Of a DNA stretch of 64,000 nt, positions 7,606-15,552 are shown in pieces. Every line of letters begins with the position of its first letter. Positions within the stretch are counted from its first letter, which is position 1. The notes under the pieces were generated by a model, which saw only the letters and a list, made by a program, of their open reading frames with translations, ran no database searches and was not told the DNA's origin. The stretch comes from JAGVSZ01 sp035456405 (lineage in GTDB: Bacteria; Pseudomonadota; Gammaproteobacteria; Burkholderiales; SG8-39): positions 62,001 through 126,000 of the forward strand of contig DATIDG010000015.1 in assembly GCA_035456405.1 (NCBI GenBank). Direction: 5' to 3'. Both the position numbers and the translations under genes were made by a program.

Positions 7606-8795
7606 CGCGGCCATTGGCCCGGGCCGCCGCCGCGCTGGCGGTCGCGCCGCTGGTGGTCCTCGGGCTTGCCGGCGCGGCGGCCGCGCAGCCGCGCGAGGAC
7701 GAGCTGCGCGAGCTCCGTACCCGCATCGACGCGCTAAAAAGGGAACTCGCTGCTGCGGAAGACGCCAGGGCGGAGGCGGCGGACGCGCTGCGCGACTCGG
7801 AAACCGCGATCTCGGAGGCAAACCGGACGCTGCGCGAGCTGGGTGCCCGGCGCACACGTCTCAACGGGGAGCTCGCGCGCCTCGGCGGCGAGTCGCGCGC
7901 GCTGAAGGCGCAGCTCGACACCCGACAGGTGCAGCTCGGCAGCGCGCTCCGGACGCGCTACGTCGACGGTGAGCACGGCTACCTGCGCCTCCTCCTCTCC
8001 GGTGACGACCCGCAGCGCATCGCGCGCGCGCTCGTGTATCAGACCTACCTGGCCCGCGCCCAGGCCGACTTCATCCGGCGCACGCGGGAAGATCTGACGC
8101 GACTGGCGGGTATGGAGTCGGCAACACGCGAGAAGGCCGTCGAGCTGGCCGGCGTGGAGCGGAAAGCGCACGTGGAGCGCGACACTCTGGTCGCGGGAGG
8201 CGCCGAGCGGCGCCAGGTCCTGGCGCGCCACGCCGACCAGATCCGGATGCAGCGCCGCGACCTCGAGACCGCGCAGCGGAACGAGTCGCGCCTTGCCCGA
8301 ATCGTGGAGGCCCTCGCCAGGGCCGCACCGAAGCCCTCTCCCCGGCCCCAGGAGCGCGCCCCACGGCCGGCCGACCCCGGCGCGCCGGCGATCGGGGCCT
8401 TCGGCGCGCTGAAGGGTCGGTTGCCCTACCCGGTCCGGGGGGAACTTGCGGCCCGCTTTGGTGCCTCAGGGACCGCGGCGGCACCCTCGACGAAAGGCGT
8501 TTTCATCCGTGCACCGGGCGGCACCGACGTCAAGGCCGTCGCGGCAGGCCGGGTGGTCTTCGCCGACTGGATGCGCGGCTACGGCAACCTGCTCATCCTC
8601 GACCACGGGGGCGGCTATCTCAGCATCTACGGGAACAACGAGTCCGTACTGAAGCGGGTGGGTGACGGAGTTCACGCGGGCGACGCGGTGGCGACCGTCG
8701 GCACGAGCGGCGGGGGCGAGGCTTCGGGTTTATACTTTGAAACTCGGTTCCAGGGCCGGCCGTTCGACCCGGTGCCGTGGCTGTACCCCAAATAG
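7602..8795 (+). CDS. Murein hydrolase activator, EnvC-like
   Basis: A 397-residue exported protein. It has a signal peptide (about residues 1-28), a long coiled coil (about 30-260, rich in LRELRTRIDALKRELAAAEDA-type heptads), and a C-terminal LytM/M23 domain. The LytM domain lacks the usual zinc ligands: the HxH region reads LYFETRFQG and no His-x-x-x-Asp pair is seen. This is the hallmark of EnvC-type amidase activators rather than active endopeptidases. The start is TTG 7602, overlapping the gpmA stop as TTGA. It is followed by ctpA. Confidence 0.87.
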   Translation: MTRPLARAAAALAVAPLVVLGLAGAAAAQPREDELRELRTRIDALKRELAAAEDARAEAADALRDSETAISEANRTLRELGARRTRLNGELARLGGESRALKAQLDTRQVQLGSALRTRYVDGEHGYLRLLLSGDDPQRIARALVYQTYLARAQADFIRRTREDLTRLAGMESATREKAVELAGVERKAHVERDTLVAGGAERRQVLARHADQIRMQRRDLETAQRNESRLARIVEALARAAPKPSPRPQERAPRPADPGAPAIGAFGALKGRLPYPVRGELAARFGASGTAAAPSTKGVFIRAPGGTDVKAVAAGRVVFADWMRGYGNLLILDHGGGYLSIYGNNESVLKRVGDGVHAGDAVATVGTSGGGEASGLYFETRFQGRPFDPVPWLYPK

Positions 8796-8815
8796 CCCTT
8801 ACTGGAGCGTCATTC

Positions 8816-10222
8816 ATGGGCAGTAAGTTCAAGAGCTTCGGCCTCGTCCTGGTGGGCGTGCTGGCCGGCGTGCTCCTCTCGCTCAACTTCTCGGCGGTGG
8901 CGCAGCGCGAGGCCGCAAAGTACCCGCTGCCCGTCGACGAGCTGCGGGCGTTCGCGGAGGTCTTCGGTGCGATCAAGACCGGCTACGTCGAGCCCGTCGA
9001 GGACAAGAAGCTCATCACCGAGGCCATCAACGGGATGCTCACCGGCCTCGACCCGCACTCCGCGTACCTCGACCAGGAGGCGTTCAAGGAGCTGCAGGTC
9101 GGCACGCAGGGCGAGTTCGGCGGCCTGGGCATCGAGGTCGGGATGGAGGACGGCTTTGTGAAGGTCGTGTCGCCGATCGAAGACACGCCCGCTTTCCGCG
9201 CGGGCCTGAAGCCGGGCGACCTCATCATCAAGCTCGACGACACGCCGGTGAAGGGCATGAGCCTGAACGACGCCGTCAAGCGGATGCGCGGCAAGCCCAA
9301 GACGAGCATCCGGCTCACCATCGTGCGCAAAGGCGACGCGAAGCCGTTCGAGGTCACCGTCGTGCGCGATGTGATCCGCGTGCAGAGCGTCAAGTCGAAG
9401 ATGATCGAGCCGGGGTACGGCTGGGTGCGCGTCTCGCAGTTCCAGGAGCACACGCCGGAGAACCTCGTGAAGCACCTGAATGCGCTCTACAAGGACGGGC
9501 CGCTGAAGGGTCTCGTGCTCGACCTCCGGAACGACCCCGGCGGGCTCCTCAACGGCGCGGTCGGCATCTCCGCCGCGTTCCTGCCGTCGAAGGTCACGGT
9601 CGTGACGACCGACGGGCGCACCGAGGACGCCAAGCGCAAGTACGTCGCCAGCCCCGAGGACTACCTGCGCGGCACGCGCGAGGACTACCTGCGCAGTCTG
9701 CCCGCCCAGGTGAAGAACGTGCCGATGGTCGTGCTGGTGAACGGCGGCTCGGCCTCGGCTTCCGAGATCGTCGCCGGCGCGTTGCAGGACTACAAGCGCG
9801 CCACGGTCATCGGGACGCAGACCTTCGGCAAGGGTTCGGTGCAGACGATTATGCCGCTGGGAAACAACACCGCGATCAAGCTGACCACAGCGCGGTACTA
9901 CACGCCGAACGGCCGCTCGATCCAGGCGAAAGGCATCACTCCGGACATCGAGGTCGATGAACCGGGCGCGTCGTCCGCGCGCGTGCGCGAGGCGGATCTC
10001 CTCAAGCACCTCGGCAACGGGAAGGACCAGCCGGCGCCGGCCGAGAAGCCGAAGGCCGATGCCAATGACAAGGCGCGCCCCAGTACCGAGGAGGATCGCA
10101 AGCCGATCGAGCTCGGCGGCCCCGACGACTTCCAGCTCAAGCAGGCGATGAACCACCTGAAGGGGTTGCCGGTGGTGGCGAAGGCCGACAAGCCCGACGA
10201 GACGGACGCGAAGAAGAACTGA
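8816..10222 (+). CDS. ctpA: S41-family C-terminal processing peptidase
   Basis: A 468-residue serine protease with an N-terminal signal anchor (about residues 5-28, SFGLVLVGVLAGVLLSL), a PDZ domain (about 85-165, GGLGIEVGMEDGFVKV to VKRMRGKP) and the S41 catalytic core. The Ser-Lys dyad is visible: the SASASE motif around residue 312-314 and Lys339 in TFGKGSVQT. The C-terminal 90 residues are a low-complexity charged tail. It acts in the periplasm on protein C-termini. A clear intrinsic terminator follows. Confidence 0.93.
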   Translation: MGSKFKSFGLVLVGVLAGVLLSLNFSAVAQREAAKYPLPVDELRAFAEVFGAIKTGYVEPVEDKKLITEAINGMLTGLDPHSAYLDQEAFKELQVGTQGEFGGLGIEVGMEDGFVKVVSPIEDTPAFRAGLKPGDLIIKLDDTPVKGMSLNDAVKRMRGKPKTSIRLTIVRKGDAKPFEVTVVRDVIRVQSVKSKMIEPGYGWVRVSQFQEHTPENLVKHLNALYKDGPLKGLVLDLRNDPGGLLNGAVGISAAFLPSKVTVVTTDGRTEDAKRKYVASPEDYLRGTREDYLRSLPAQVKNVPMVVLVNGGSASASEIVAGALQDYKRATVIGTQTFGKGSVQTIMPLGNNTAIKLTTARYYTPNGRSIQAKGITPDIEVDEPGASSARVREADLLKHLGNGKDQPAPAEKPKADANDKARPSTEEDRKPIELGGPDDFQLKQAMNHLKGLPVVAKADKPDETDAKKN

Positions 10223-10241
10223 GCGTGAGCGCTTGAGCGCA

Positions 10242-10265
10242 GGGCCGGCGAAGCCGGCCCTTTTG
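10242..10265 (+). terminator. Intrinsic terminator after ctpA
   Basis: GGGCCGGC GAA GCCGGCCC followed by TTTT forms a strong GC stem of about 8 base pairs with a short U-tract, starting 20 bases after the ctpA stop. It should end the gpmA / envC-like / ctpA transcript before the thiF region. Confidence 0.85.
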
Positions 10266-10278
10266 CTTTCTGGTGCAG

Positions 10279-10377
10279 ATGAACGACGACCAGCTCCTGC
10301 GCTACTCGCGCAACCGCTCGAACAAGGGGGCACGCCCCCTGGTAGATCCCCCACTCCAGCGCGAGCGCGCAGCGTGA
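10279..10377 (+). pseudogene. Duplicated 5' end of the downstream thiF/moeB gene
   Basis: A 32-codon frame begins MNDDQLLRYSRN, nearly the first 12 residues of the intact gene at 10388 (MNDEQLLRYSRH). At DNA level the first 35 bases match at 32 positions. Similarity starts exactly at the ATG and ends abruptly; upstream flanks do not match. The frame then runs through a GC hairpin (GGGGGCACGCCCCCT) to a TGA at 10375. No Shine-Dalgarno is seen for either copy. It may be a duplication remnant or a leader peptide. The hslU region has a similar arrangement. Confidence 0.75.
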
Positions 10378-10387
10378 AGCCTCCGGC

Positions 10388-11152
10388 ATGAACGACGAGC
10401 AGCTTCTGCGCTACTCGCGCCATATCCTGCTCCCCGAGCTCGGCATCGAGGGCCAGGAAAAGTTGCTCGCTGCGCACGCGCTCGTCATCGGCGCGGGCGG
10501 GCTAGGGTCGCCGGCGGCGCTGTACCTCGCCTCGGCCGGGATCGGGCGCATCACCCTTGCGGACGGCGACACGGTCGATCTCACCAACCTCCAGCGCCAG
10601 ATCCTGCACGCGACCGCGTCCGTGGGGCGCCCGAAGTCCGTCTCCGGGCGCGACGCGCTCGCGCGCCTAAACCCGGAGGTGCGCGTCGAGCCCGTCGAAG
10701 ACCGCCTCGCGGGCGCGCAGCTGGATGCGCTCGTCGCCGGCGCCGACGTCGTGCTCGACTGCTCGGACAACTTCGCGACGCGCCATGCCGTGAACCGGGC
10801 GTGTGTGCAGCATCGCAGGCCGCTCGTGTCGGGGGCCGGGGTGCGATTCGACGGACAGATCAGCGTGTACGACCTGCGGCGCGCCGACAGCCCGTGCTAT
10901 GCCTGCCTCTTCCCGGAGGACGCGGAGCCCGAGGAGATGCGCTGCGCCGTGATGGGCGTCTTCGCCCCCCTCACCGGCATCGTCGGCACGATGCAGGCTG
11001 CCGAGGCGCTCAAGCTCGTCGCCGGGCTCGGAGAGAGCCTGTGCGGCCGCCTCCTGCTGCTCGATGCCCTGCGAATGGAGTGGCGGTCGATCCGCCTCAA
11101 GAAGGATCCCGACTGCAGAGCTTGCAGTGGACAGTTGACAGTCGGCAGCTGA
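10388..11152 (+). CDS. ThiF/MoeB/HesA family E1-like adenylyltransferase
   Basis: A 254-residue enzyme that adenylates the C-terminus of a ubiquitin-like sulfur carrier such as ThiS or MoaD. The ATP-binding loop VIGAGGLGSPAALYLA lies near residue 32. The conserved DGDTVDLTNLQRQILH, the DCSDNFATRHAVN substrate region, a zinc site of CYAC and CRAC pairs, and a cysteine in EEMRCAVMGVFAP are present. No thiS or moaD is adjacent, so thiamine versus molybdopterin function cannot be chosen. The last residues run into an inverted repeat. Confidence 0.9.
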   Translation: MNDEQLLRYSRHILLPELGIEGQEKLLAAHALVIGAGGLGSPAALYLASAGIGRITLADGDTVDLTNLQRQILHATASVGRPKSVSGRDALARLNPEVRVEPVEDRLAGAQLDALVAGADVVLDCSDNFATRHAVNRACVQHRRPLVSGAGVRFDGQISVYDLRRADSPCYACLFPEDAEPEEMRCAVMGVFAPLTGIVGTMQAAEALKLVAGLGESLCGRLLLLDALRMEWRSIRLKKDPDCRACSGQLTVGS

Positions 11153-11197
11153 AGCGCATCGGGTGCCCGCAGGCTGCCAACTGCACATTGCAAACTG
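11125..11197. repeat. Imperfect inverted repeat between thiF and slmA stops
   Basis: Arms at 11125-11149 and 11173-11197 are imperfect reverse complements (about 17 of 25 positions), most clearly GGCAGC against GCTGCC. The left arm encodes the final residues of the ThiF-like protein. It sits between convergent genes, where a bidirectional terminator would be useful, but there is no clean U-tract. Confidence 0.45.
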
Positions 11198-11201
11198 ACG
11201 G

Positions 11202-11786
11202 CTAGATCAGCAGCGGCGCCTGCTTCTCGAACCCCGCTGTCGGCAGCCGCTTGAATCCGCTCTTCTCGAACTGGTGCCAGCGTCCGACGACGTAGCAGAG
11301 CAGCGCGTTCGCGCGCGGCGTGCTGTCGTCCTCCGCCACAGGCGTCCCCGCTTCCGCGGCCTGCGTCGCCGCCACCCGCAGGCATTGCTTGAGTGCGGCT
11401 TCGAGCTTGTCGTGGAGCTGGTTGATGCGCATCTGCAGGCGCGGGTCCTCGTTGACGAGCGCATCGCCGATCAGCACGCGCGTCATCCCGGGGTTCTTTT
11501 CCGCGAAGCCGAGCAGCATCGACAGGATGCCGTGAACCTGCTTGAGGCCGTTCGGCTCCTCCGCGGTGATCTTGTTGATCAGGCCGAACAGGCTCGACTC
11601 GATGAACTCGATCAGTCCCTCGAACATCTGCGCCTTGCTCGCGAAGTGGCGGTAAAGGGCGGCCTCCGAGACGTCGAGCTTCGCAGCGAGCGCCGCCGTC
11701 GTGATCCGCTCGCCCTTCGGGTCCTGCAGCATCTCGGCAAGCGTCCGCAGGATCTGCAGCTTGCGCTCGCCCGGCTTCGTGGCCAT
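11202..11786 (-). CDS. slmA: Nucleoid occlusion factor SlmA
   Basis: A 194-residue TetR-family protein that binds chromosomal sites and blocks FtsZ assembly over the nucleoid. The N-terminal HTH has TTAALAAKLDVSEAALYRHF, followed by ASKAQMFEGLIEFIESSLF as in SlmA. Starting at MATKPGERKLQILRTLAEML, the length is typical. It lies downstream of the nucleotidase and argB in the usual betaproteobacterial order, separated from argB here by an inserted peptidase gene on the other strand. Confidence 0.9.
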   Translation of the reverse strand: MATKPGERKLQILRTLAEMLQDPKGERITTAALAAKLDVSEAALYRHFASKAQMFEGLIEFIESSLFGLINKITAEEPNGLKQVHGILSMLLGFAEKNPGMTRVLIGDALVNEDPRLQMRINQLHDKLEAALKQCLRVAATQAAEAGTPVAEDDSTPRANALLCYVVGRWHQFEKSGFKRLPTAGFEKQAPLLI

Positions 11787-11939
11787 GACGCTCCTCCCCA
11801 GTCGCCGGGCATTCTAGCGCCGCGCCCGGCCGCAGGTGAGCACTCGCCTCTGGAGCGTCTGCAGCGCCCCACTCTGCCGGACTTCAGTCGTGGGACGCGG
11901 AATTCGCGAAAGGGGGTGATCCCTTTGCGCAGAACTTCG

Positions 11940-12584
11940 CTAGGAATTGCCCCCAAGCTCGTCGAGCAGGCGCGGCAGCTGCCGGACCGAGCTCACCTTT
12001 GCGTCCACGTAGCCGGGTGCGCGCGGCAGCGTGCTGACCCAGACAGTGCGCATCCCTAGACGCCGGGCGGCATGCAGGTTGGGCAGGCTGTCGTCCACCA
12101 TGACCGAGCGGTGCGCCACGACGCGCTCTGCGCGCAGGAGGCGCCGGAACGCCTGGAGCGAAGGCTTCGGCTGGTAACGCACGCGCTCGATCGCGTACAC
12201 CGCGTCGAAGAGCGACCCGATTCTCAGCATGTCGAGCACGGCGTGCGCATAGTGCGCCGGCGAGTTGGAGAATAAAATCTTGCGCCCGCGCAGCCGCCGC
12301 ACCACGGCGAGCGCCGCGCGATCGGCGACTACCATGCGCGCGAGATCGGGGAACTGGTGCGTGTGCCACAGGAAGTGGTCCGGGTCGGTGCCGTGATGCC
12401 GCACCAGCCCGAGGAGGGTCGCACCGTACGTGCGCCAGTAGTGAATGCGAAGGCGCGCCGCTGCCTCCTCGTCGAGCGCGAGGTGCTCCTGCAAGTACCG
12501 GGTCATGCTGCGGTTGATGTGCGGGAAGATGTGCGGCGATGCGTTGTGGAGGGTGTTGTCCAGGTCGAAGATCCAAGTCAGCAT
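11940..12584 (-). CDS. HAD-family pyrimidine 5'-nucleotidase
   Basis: A 214-residue haloacid dehalogenase-like phosphatase. Motif I is FDLDNTLHN at residues 6-14, motif II is FSNSP, and motif IV is VMVDDSLPN. The HINRSMTRYL and YWRTYGATLLGL cap segments match the Sdt1/PpsR group annotated as pyrimidine 5'-nucleotidases. It would dephosphorylate UMP or CMP in the cytoplasm. A 153-base gap separates it from slmA and contains a GCGCAAAGGG / CCCCTTTCGC imperfect hairpin. Confidence 0.85.
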   Translation of the reverse strand: MLTWIFDLDNTLHNASPHIFPHINRSMTRYLQEHLALDEEAAARLRIHYWRTYGATLLGLVRHHGTDPDHFLWHTHQFPDLARMVVADRAALAVVRRLRGRKILFSNSPAHYAHAVLDMLRIGSLFDAVYAIERVRYQPKPSLQAFRRLLRAERVVAHRSVMVDDSLPNLHAARRLGMRTVWVSTLPRAPGYVDAKVSSVRQLPRLLDELGGNS

Positions 12585-12604
12585 GGCCGCACTAGAATTC
12601 AGGG

Positions 12605-13084
12605 ATGCAGAAACGCGCCCGCAGCCCGCGCCTGTCGAGCTACTACACGCTCGCGCGGCTCATCCATTCGGACACGGGGCGCTCGCGCGGCATCGAGAAC
12701 GCGCCTCCCGAGGCGCTCCTGCCCAACCTCCGCCTGCTTGCGCGCGGGCTCGACCGGGTGCGCCGGCTCCTCGGACATCCGCTCGACATCTCGAGCGGCT
12801 ACCGGTGCCCCGAGCTCAACGCCGCCGTCGGCGGCGTGCCGAACTCCCAACATGCGCAGGGACTCGCGGTCGACTTCACGTGTCCCGGGTTCGGTCCCCC
12901 GCTTGCAGTCGCCCGCGCGATCCGCGACTCGGAGATCGCCTTCGACCAGTGCATCTACGAGTTCTCGGAATGGATCCATCTCTCGTTCAGCGCGACGCCC
13001 CGGCGGCGCGTGCTGACGATCTTCGACTCGCGCGAGGGTTACCTGGACGGGCTGGTCGACGAACATCGTCGGACGGTGTCGTAA
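12605..13084 (+). CDS. M15-type D-Ala-D-Ala peptidase-like protein
   Basis: A 159-residue protein with the zinc-peptidase signature of the M15_3 group: ISSGYRCPELNAAVGG, then SQHAQGLAVDF (His-x(6)-Asp) and a later EWIHLSF histidine. No signal peptide is evident, as in phage-type endolysins and many chromosomal homologues. It may cleave peptidoglycan peptides. It is inserted on the opposite strand between argB and the nucleotidase, 20 bases from the nucleotidase start. Confidence 0.82.
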   Translation: MQKRARSPRLSSYYTLARLIHSDTGRSRGIENAPPEALLPNLRLLARGLDRVRRLLGHPLDISSGYRCPELNAAVGGVPNSQHAQGLAVDFTCPGFGPPLAVARAIRDSEIAFDQCIYEFSEWIHLSFSATPRRRVLTIFDSREGYLDGLVDEHRRTVS

Positions 13085-13089
13085 CGGAG

Positions 13090-13123
13090 CCTGGTTCCCG
13101 GCATCCGTCGGGAGTGAACCAGG
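13090..13123. terminator. Hairpin between convergent peptidase and argB genes
   Basis: CCTGGTTC at 13090-13097 pairs with GAACCAGG at 13116-13123, enclosing an inner CCCG / CGGG pair. It sits just after the stop of the M15-like gene and before the argB stop on the opposite strand. There is no U-tract, so it may be a Rho-assisted or bidirectional structure rather than a classical intrinsic terminator. Confidence 0.45.
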
Positions 13124-13164
13124 AATTCAGCGGCGGTGCCTGCGCACGGTTCCTGCCGGCGCGG

Positions 13165-14046
13165 TCACTTGCTCCGGATGAGCGTCCCGACGCCCTCGTC
13201 GGTGAGGATCTCGAGCAGCAGCGCATGGTCCACGCGGCCGTCGATGATGTGCACGCTCTTCACCCCGCCGCGCGCCGCGTCGAGCGCGGAGCCGATCTTC
13301 GGGAGCATCCCTCCCGAGAGCGTGCCGTCCGCGACCAGCTCGTCGATCCGATTCGGCGTGAGCCCGGTGAGGAGCTTGCCGTCATTGTCGAGCACGCCCG
13401 GCGTGTTCGTGAGGAGCACCAGCTTCTCGGCGCTCAGCACCTCCGCCAGCTTGCCCGCCACCAGGTCGGCGTTGATGTTGTAGGACTCGCCGCCCTTGCC
13501 GACGCCGATCGGCGCCACGACCGGAATGAAGCCGCCGTCCTCGAGTGTCGAGATCACGCCCGGATCGATCGACTCGACCTCGCCGACATGGCCGATGTCG
13601 ATCTTCTCGCCGTTCTTGCCGGCGACGAGCAGCTTTCTCGCGCGGATGAGCGAGCCGTCCTTGCCGGTGAGCCCGATCGCCTTGCCGCCGGCCTGGTTGA
13701 TGAGCGTGACGATCTCCTTGTTCACCGCTGCGCCGAGGACCATTTCGACCACGTCCATCGTCTCCGCGTCGGTGACGCGCATGCCCTGCACGAACTCGCC
13801 CTTCTTGCCCAGCCGGCCGAGGACGGTGTCGATTTGCGGCCCGCCGCCGTGAACGACGACGGGATTCATGCCGACGAGCTTGAGCAGCACCACGTCGTGC
13901 GCGAAGCTCCTCTGCAGCGCCGGTTCGGTCATCGCGTTGCCGCCGTACTTCACGACGATCGTCTTGCCGTGGAAACGGCGGATGTAGGGCAGCGCCTCGG
14001 CGAGGACCTGCGCCTTGAGCGCGGCAGTGGTGGGGGCGACGGCCAT
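13165..14046 (-). CDS. argB: Acetylglutamate kinase
   Basis: A 293-residue amino-acid kinase catalysing the second step of arginine synthesis, ATP plus N-acetylglutamate. The lysine-containing TIVVKYGGNAM, the NPVVVHGGGPQID nucleotide-binding loop and the C-terminal GTLIRSK are all present. The long N-terminal helix before the core (QVLAEALPYIRRF) is typical of arginine-inhibited, hexameric ArgB enzymes. Confidence 0.95.
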   Translation of the reverse strand: MAVAPTTAALKAQVLAEALPYIRRFHGKTIVVKYGGNAMTEPALQRSFAHDVVLLKLVGMNPVVVHGGGPQIDTVLGRLGKKGEFVQGMRVTDAETMDVVEMVLGAAVNKEIVTLINQAGGKAIGLTGKDGSLIRARKLLVAGKNGEKIDIGHVGEVESIDPGVISTLEDGGFIPVVAPIGVGKGGESYNINADLVAGKLAEVLSAEKLVLLTNTPGVLDNDGKLLTGLTPNRIDELVADGTLSGGMLPKIGSALDAARGGVKSVHIIDGRVDHALLLEILTDEGVGTLIRSK

Positions 14047-14125
14047 TGGCGTTCGAGCTCGGTCCAGGGACGCGCGATTCTACCGCGGTGCAGCGCGCCT
14101 CCCTGTCCCGCATCGCGGGGCAGCG

Positions 14126-14156
14126 GAAAAAGGAAAAGGCGGCCGGTGGCCGCCTT
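14126..14156 (-). terminator. Intrinsic terminator of hsp20
   Basis: On the minus strand AAGGCGGCC ACC GGCCGCCTT folds as a 9-bp GC stem, followed by TTCC and a T-run (plus-strand A-tract at 14126-14137). It starts about 22 bases after the hsp20 stop and lies before argB. Confidence 0.85.
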
Positions 14157-14178
14157 TCGCGTCGATGCGCGTTGCGCG

Positions 14179-14604
14179 TTACTGGATGCTCAGCTTGCGC
14201 GCCGCAGCGGTGGTCTTCTTCGGCAGGAAGAGCTCGAGCACGCCGTCGGCATACTTCGCCTGCGCAGCCGCCTGATCCACCTCCTGGCCGAGCCGGAACG
14301 CGCGCGAGACCTTGCCGTAGTAGCGCTCGCTGTGGACAACGCGCTCGCCTTCCTTGACGTCCTTCTCCTTGCGCGCCTCAGCGCTGATCGATACGACGTC
14401 GCCGTCGATCGTCACCTGAATCTCGTCCTTCTTAACGCCGGGAACCTCGGCGAGCACCTTGAACGCCTCGGGTTGCTCGCTCACATCGAGCTTGATGGGC
14501 GGCGCGCCATTGCCGCGTTCCGCGGTGATCGGTCGGACGAAGAAGCCTTTCAGGAAATCATCGAAAAGGTCGCCGAATGGGTCGTATCGGGTCACATTCG
14601 CCAT
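14179..14604 (-). CDS. Hsp20/alpha-crystallin small heat-shock protein
   Basis: A 141-residue chaperone that holds unfolding proteins. The alpha-crystallin domain spans about residues 38-135 and includes FKVLAEVPGVKKDEIQVTI and the LELFLPKK strand before the C-terminal tail. The N-terminus has YDPFGDLFDDFLKGFF. A good Shine-Dalgarno (GAGGAGAG) precedes the ATG. A sigma-32-type promoter upstream supports heat-shock control. Confidence 0.93.
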   Translation of the reverse strand: MANVTRYDPFGDLFDDFLKGFFVRPITAERGNGAPPIKLDVSEQPEAFKVLAEVPGVKKDEIQVTIDGDVVSISAEARKEKDVKEGERVVHSERYYGKVSRAFRLGQEVDQAAAQAKYADGVLELFLPKKTTAAARKLSIQ

Positions 14605-14656
14605 TGCACTCTCCTCAAAGTTGGGATTCGAACGGGCATCTGCCGTACGCCCCTGG

Positions 14657-14684
14657 ATATTGGGAGCGACCGCACGGATTCAAG
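14657..14684 (-). promoter_or_regulatory. Sigma-32 heat-shock promoter of hsp20
   Basis: On the minus strand CTTGAA (14684-14679) is followed after 14 bases by CCCAATAT (14664-14657). This matches the sigma-32 pattern CTTGAA-N13-15-CCCCATNT closely. It ends 53 bases before the hsp20 ATG at 14604, consistent with a short untranslated leader. Confidence 0.75.
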
Positions 14685-14746
14685 GGGATCTTGCGCCGCG
14701 TTTGCGGACAGGTAAGATGCCGCCACGACAAGAGACCCTTCCTCAC

Positions 14747-15334
14747 ATGACCTCGCCGGCGACCTCGGGAATAGACGCGCTTGAACTCCAGAAGCATCGG
14801 CCCCAGCTTCTGAAGTTTGCGATGCTGCAGCTCCGCAACGCGGCGGCCGCCGAGGACGCGGTGCAGGAAACGCTGGTCGCCGCCCTACAGGCGTCGTCCG
14901 GATTCGCCGGCCAGTCTTCGGTGAAGACGTGGCTCGTCGGCATCCTGAAGCACAAGATCATCGACGCGATCCGCAAGCAGTCGCGCGAGCAGCCCCTCGG
15001 GACCGCCGACGACGAGATCGACATCCACGACCTGCAGGACGCGGTCTACCGCGAGGACGGGCACTTCCGCGAGGATCCAGCGGACTGGGGCGACCCAGAG
15101 GCTGCCCTGCGCCAGCGCAAGTTCTTCGAGGTGCTCGAGCGCTGCATGGAGGGCCTGCCGAAGAAGACGGCCCGGGCGTTCATGATGCGCGAGGTCATGG
15201 GGCTGGAAACCGAGGAGATCTGTAAGGACCTGGGGATCACGTCGACTAACTGTTGGGTGCTCCTTTATCGGGCCAGAATGGCGCTCCGTGAGTGCCTCGA
15301 GGGCCGGTGGTTCGCCGCCGGGGAGACCATATGA
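14747..15334 (+). CDS. ECF-type RNA polymerase sigma factor
   Basis: A 195-residue sigma-70 family protein with region 2 (LLKFAMLQLRNAAAAEDAV, then SSVKTWLVGILKHKIID) and region 4 (LPKKTARAFMMREVMGLET, then GITSTNCWVLLYRAR). Region 3 is absent, as in ECF sigmas. The start at MTSPATSG is preferred by homology; an in-frame ATG at 14717 is possible. Its last codons overlap the anti-sigma gene as ATGA. The trigger is unknown. Confidence 0.88.
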   Translation: MTSPATSGIDALELQKHRPQLLKFAMLQLRNAAAAEDAVQETLVAALQASSGFAGQSSVKTWLVGILKHKIIDAIRKQSREQPLGTADDEIDIHDLQDAVYREDGHFREDPADWGDPEAALRQRKFFEVLERCMEGLPKKTARAFMMREVMGLETEEICKDLGITSTNCWVLLYRARMALRECLEGRWFAAGETI

Positions 15335-15528
15335 AGCTGCTGCTCTCCTGCAAGGAGGCTTCGCGCCTCATCTCCGAGGATTTCGACCGCGACCTTGGTG
15401 TTGCCGAACGCGCCTCGCTGCGGGTCCACCTCGCGATCTGCGTCGCCTGCGCGCGGATGACCCGACAGTTCGAGTTCCTGCGCCGGGCAGCGCGCCAGTA
15501 CCCAGGGCCCGACGATCCGCCCAGGTAG
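15331..15528 (+). CDS. Zinc-finger anti-sigma factor
   Basis: A 65-residue protein with HLAICVACARM, the His-x3-Cys-x2-Cys motif of zf-HC2 anti-sigma domains, and SCKEASRLISEDFDRDL at the start. It has no membrane segment, so it is a soluble, possibly redox-responsive, zinc-binding anti-sigma. It overlaps the sigma gene by 4 bases, a translationally coupled pair. Confidence 0.85.
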   Translation: MKLLLSCKEASRLISEDFDRDLGVAERASLRVHLAICVACARMTRQFEFLRRAARQYPGPDDPPR

Positions 15529-15552
15529 GACCGTCGTCGCGCGAGCCGCACG

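Noticed and set aside
13165..14046. Possible arginine attenuator or operator near argB
   Set aside because: The upstream stretch (14047-14125) shows no leader peptide, terminator/antiterminator pair or ARG-box-like palindrome that I could support.
14619..14650. GTTCGAATCCC on the minus strand, resembling a tRNA T-loop
   Set aside because: No T-stem pairing, acceptor stem or anticodon arm can be drawn around it; it lies in the hsp20 leader. Coincidence.
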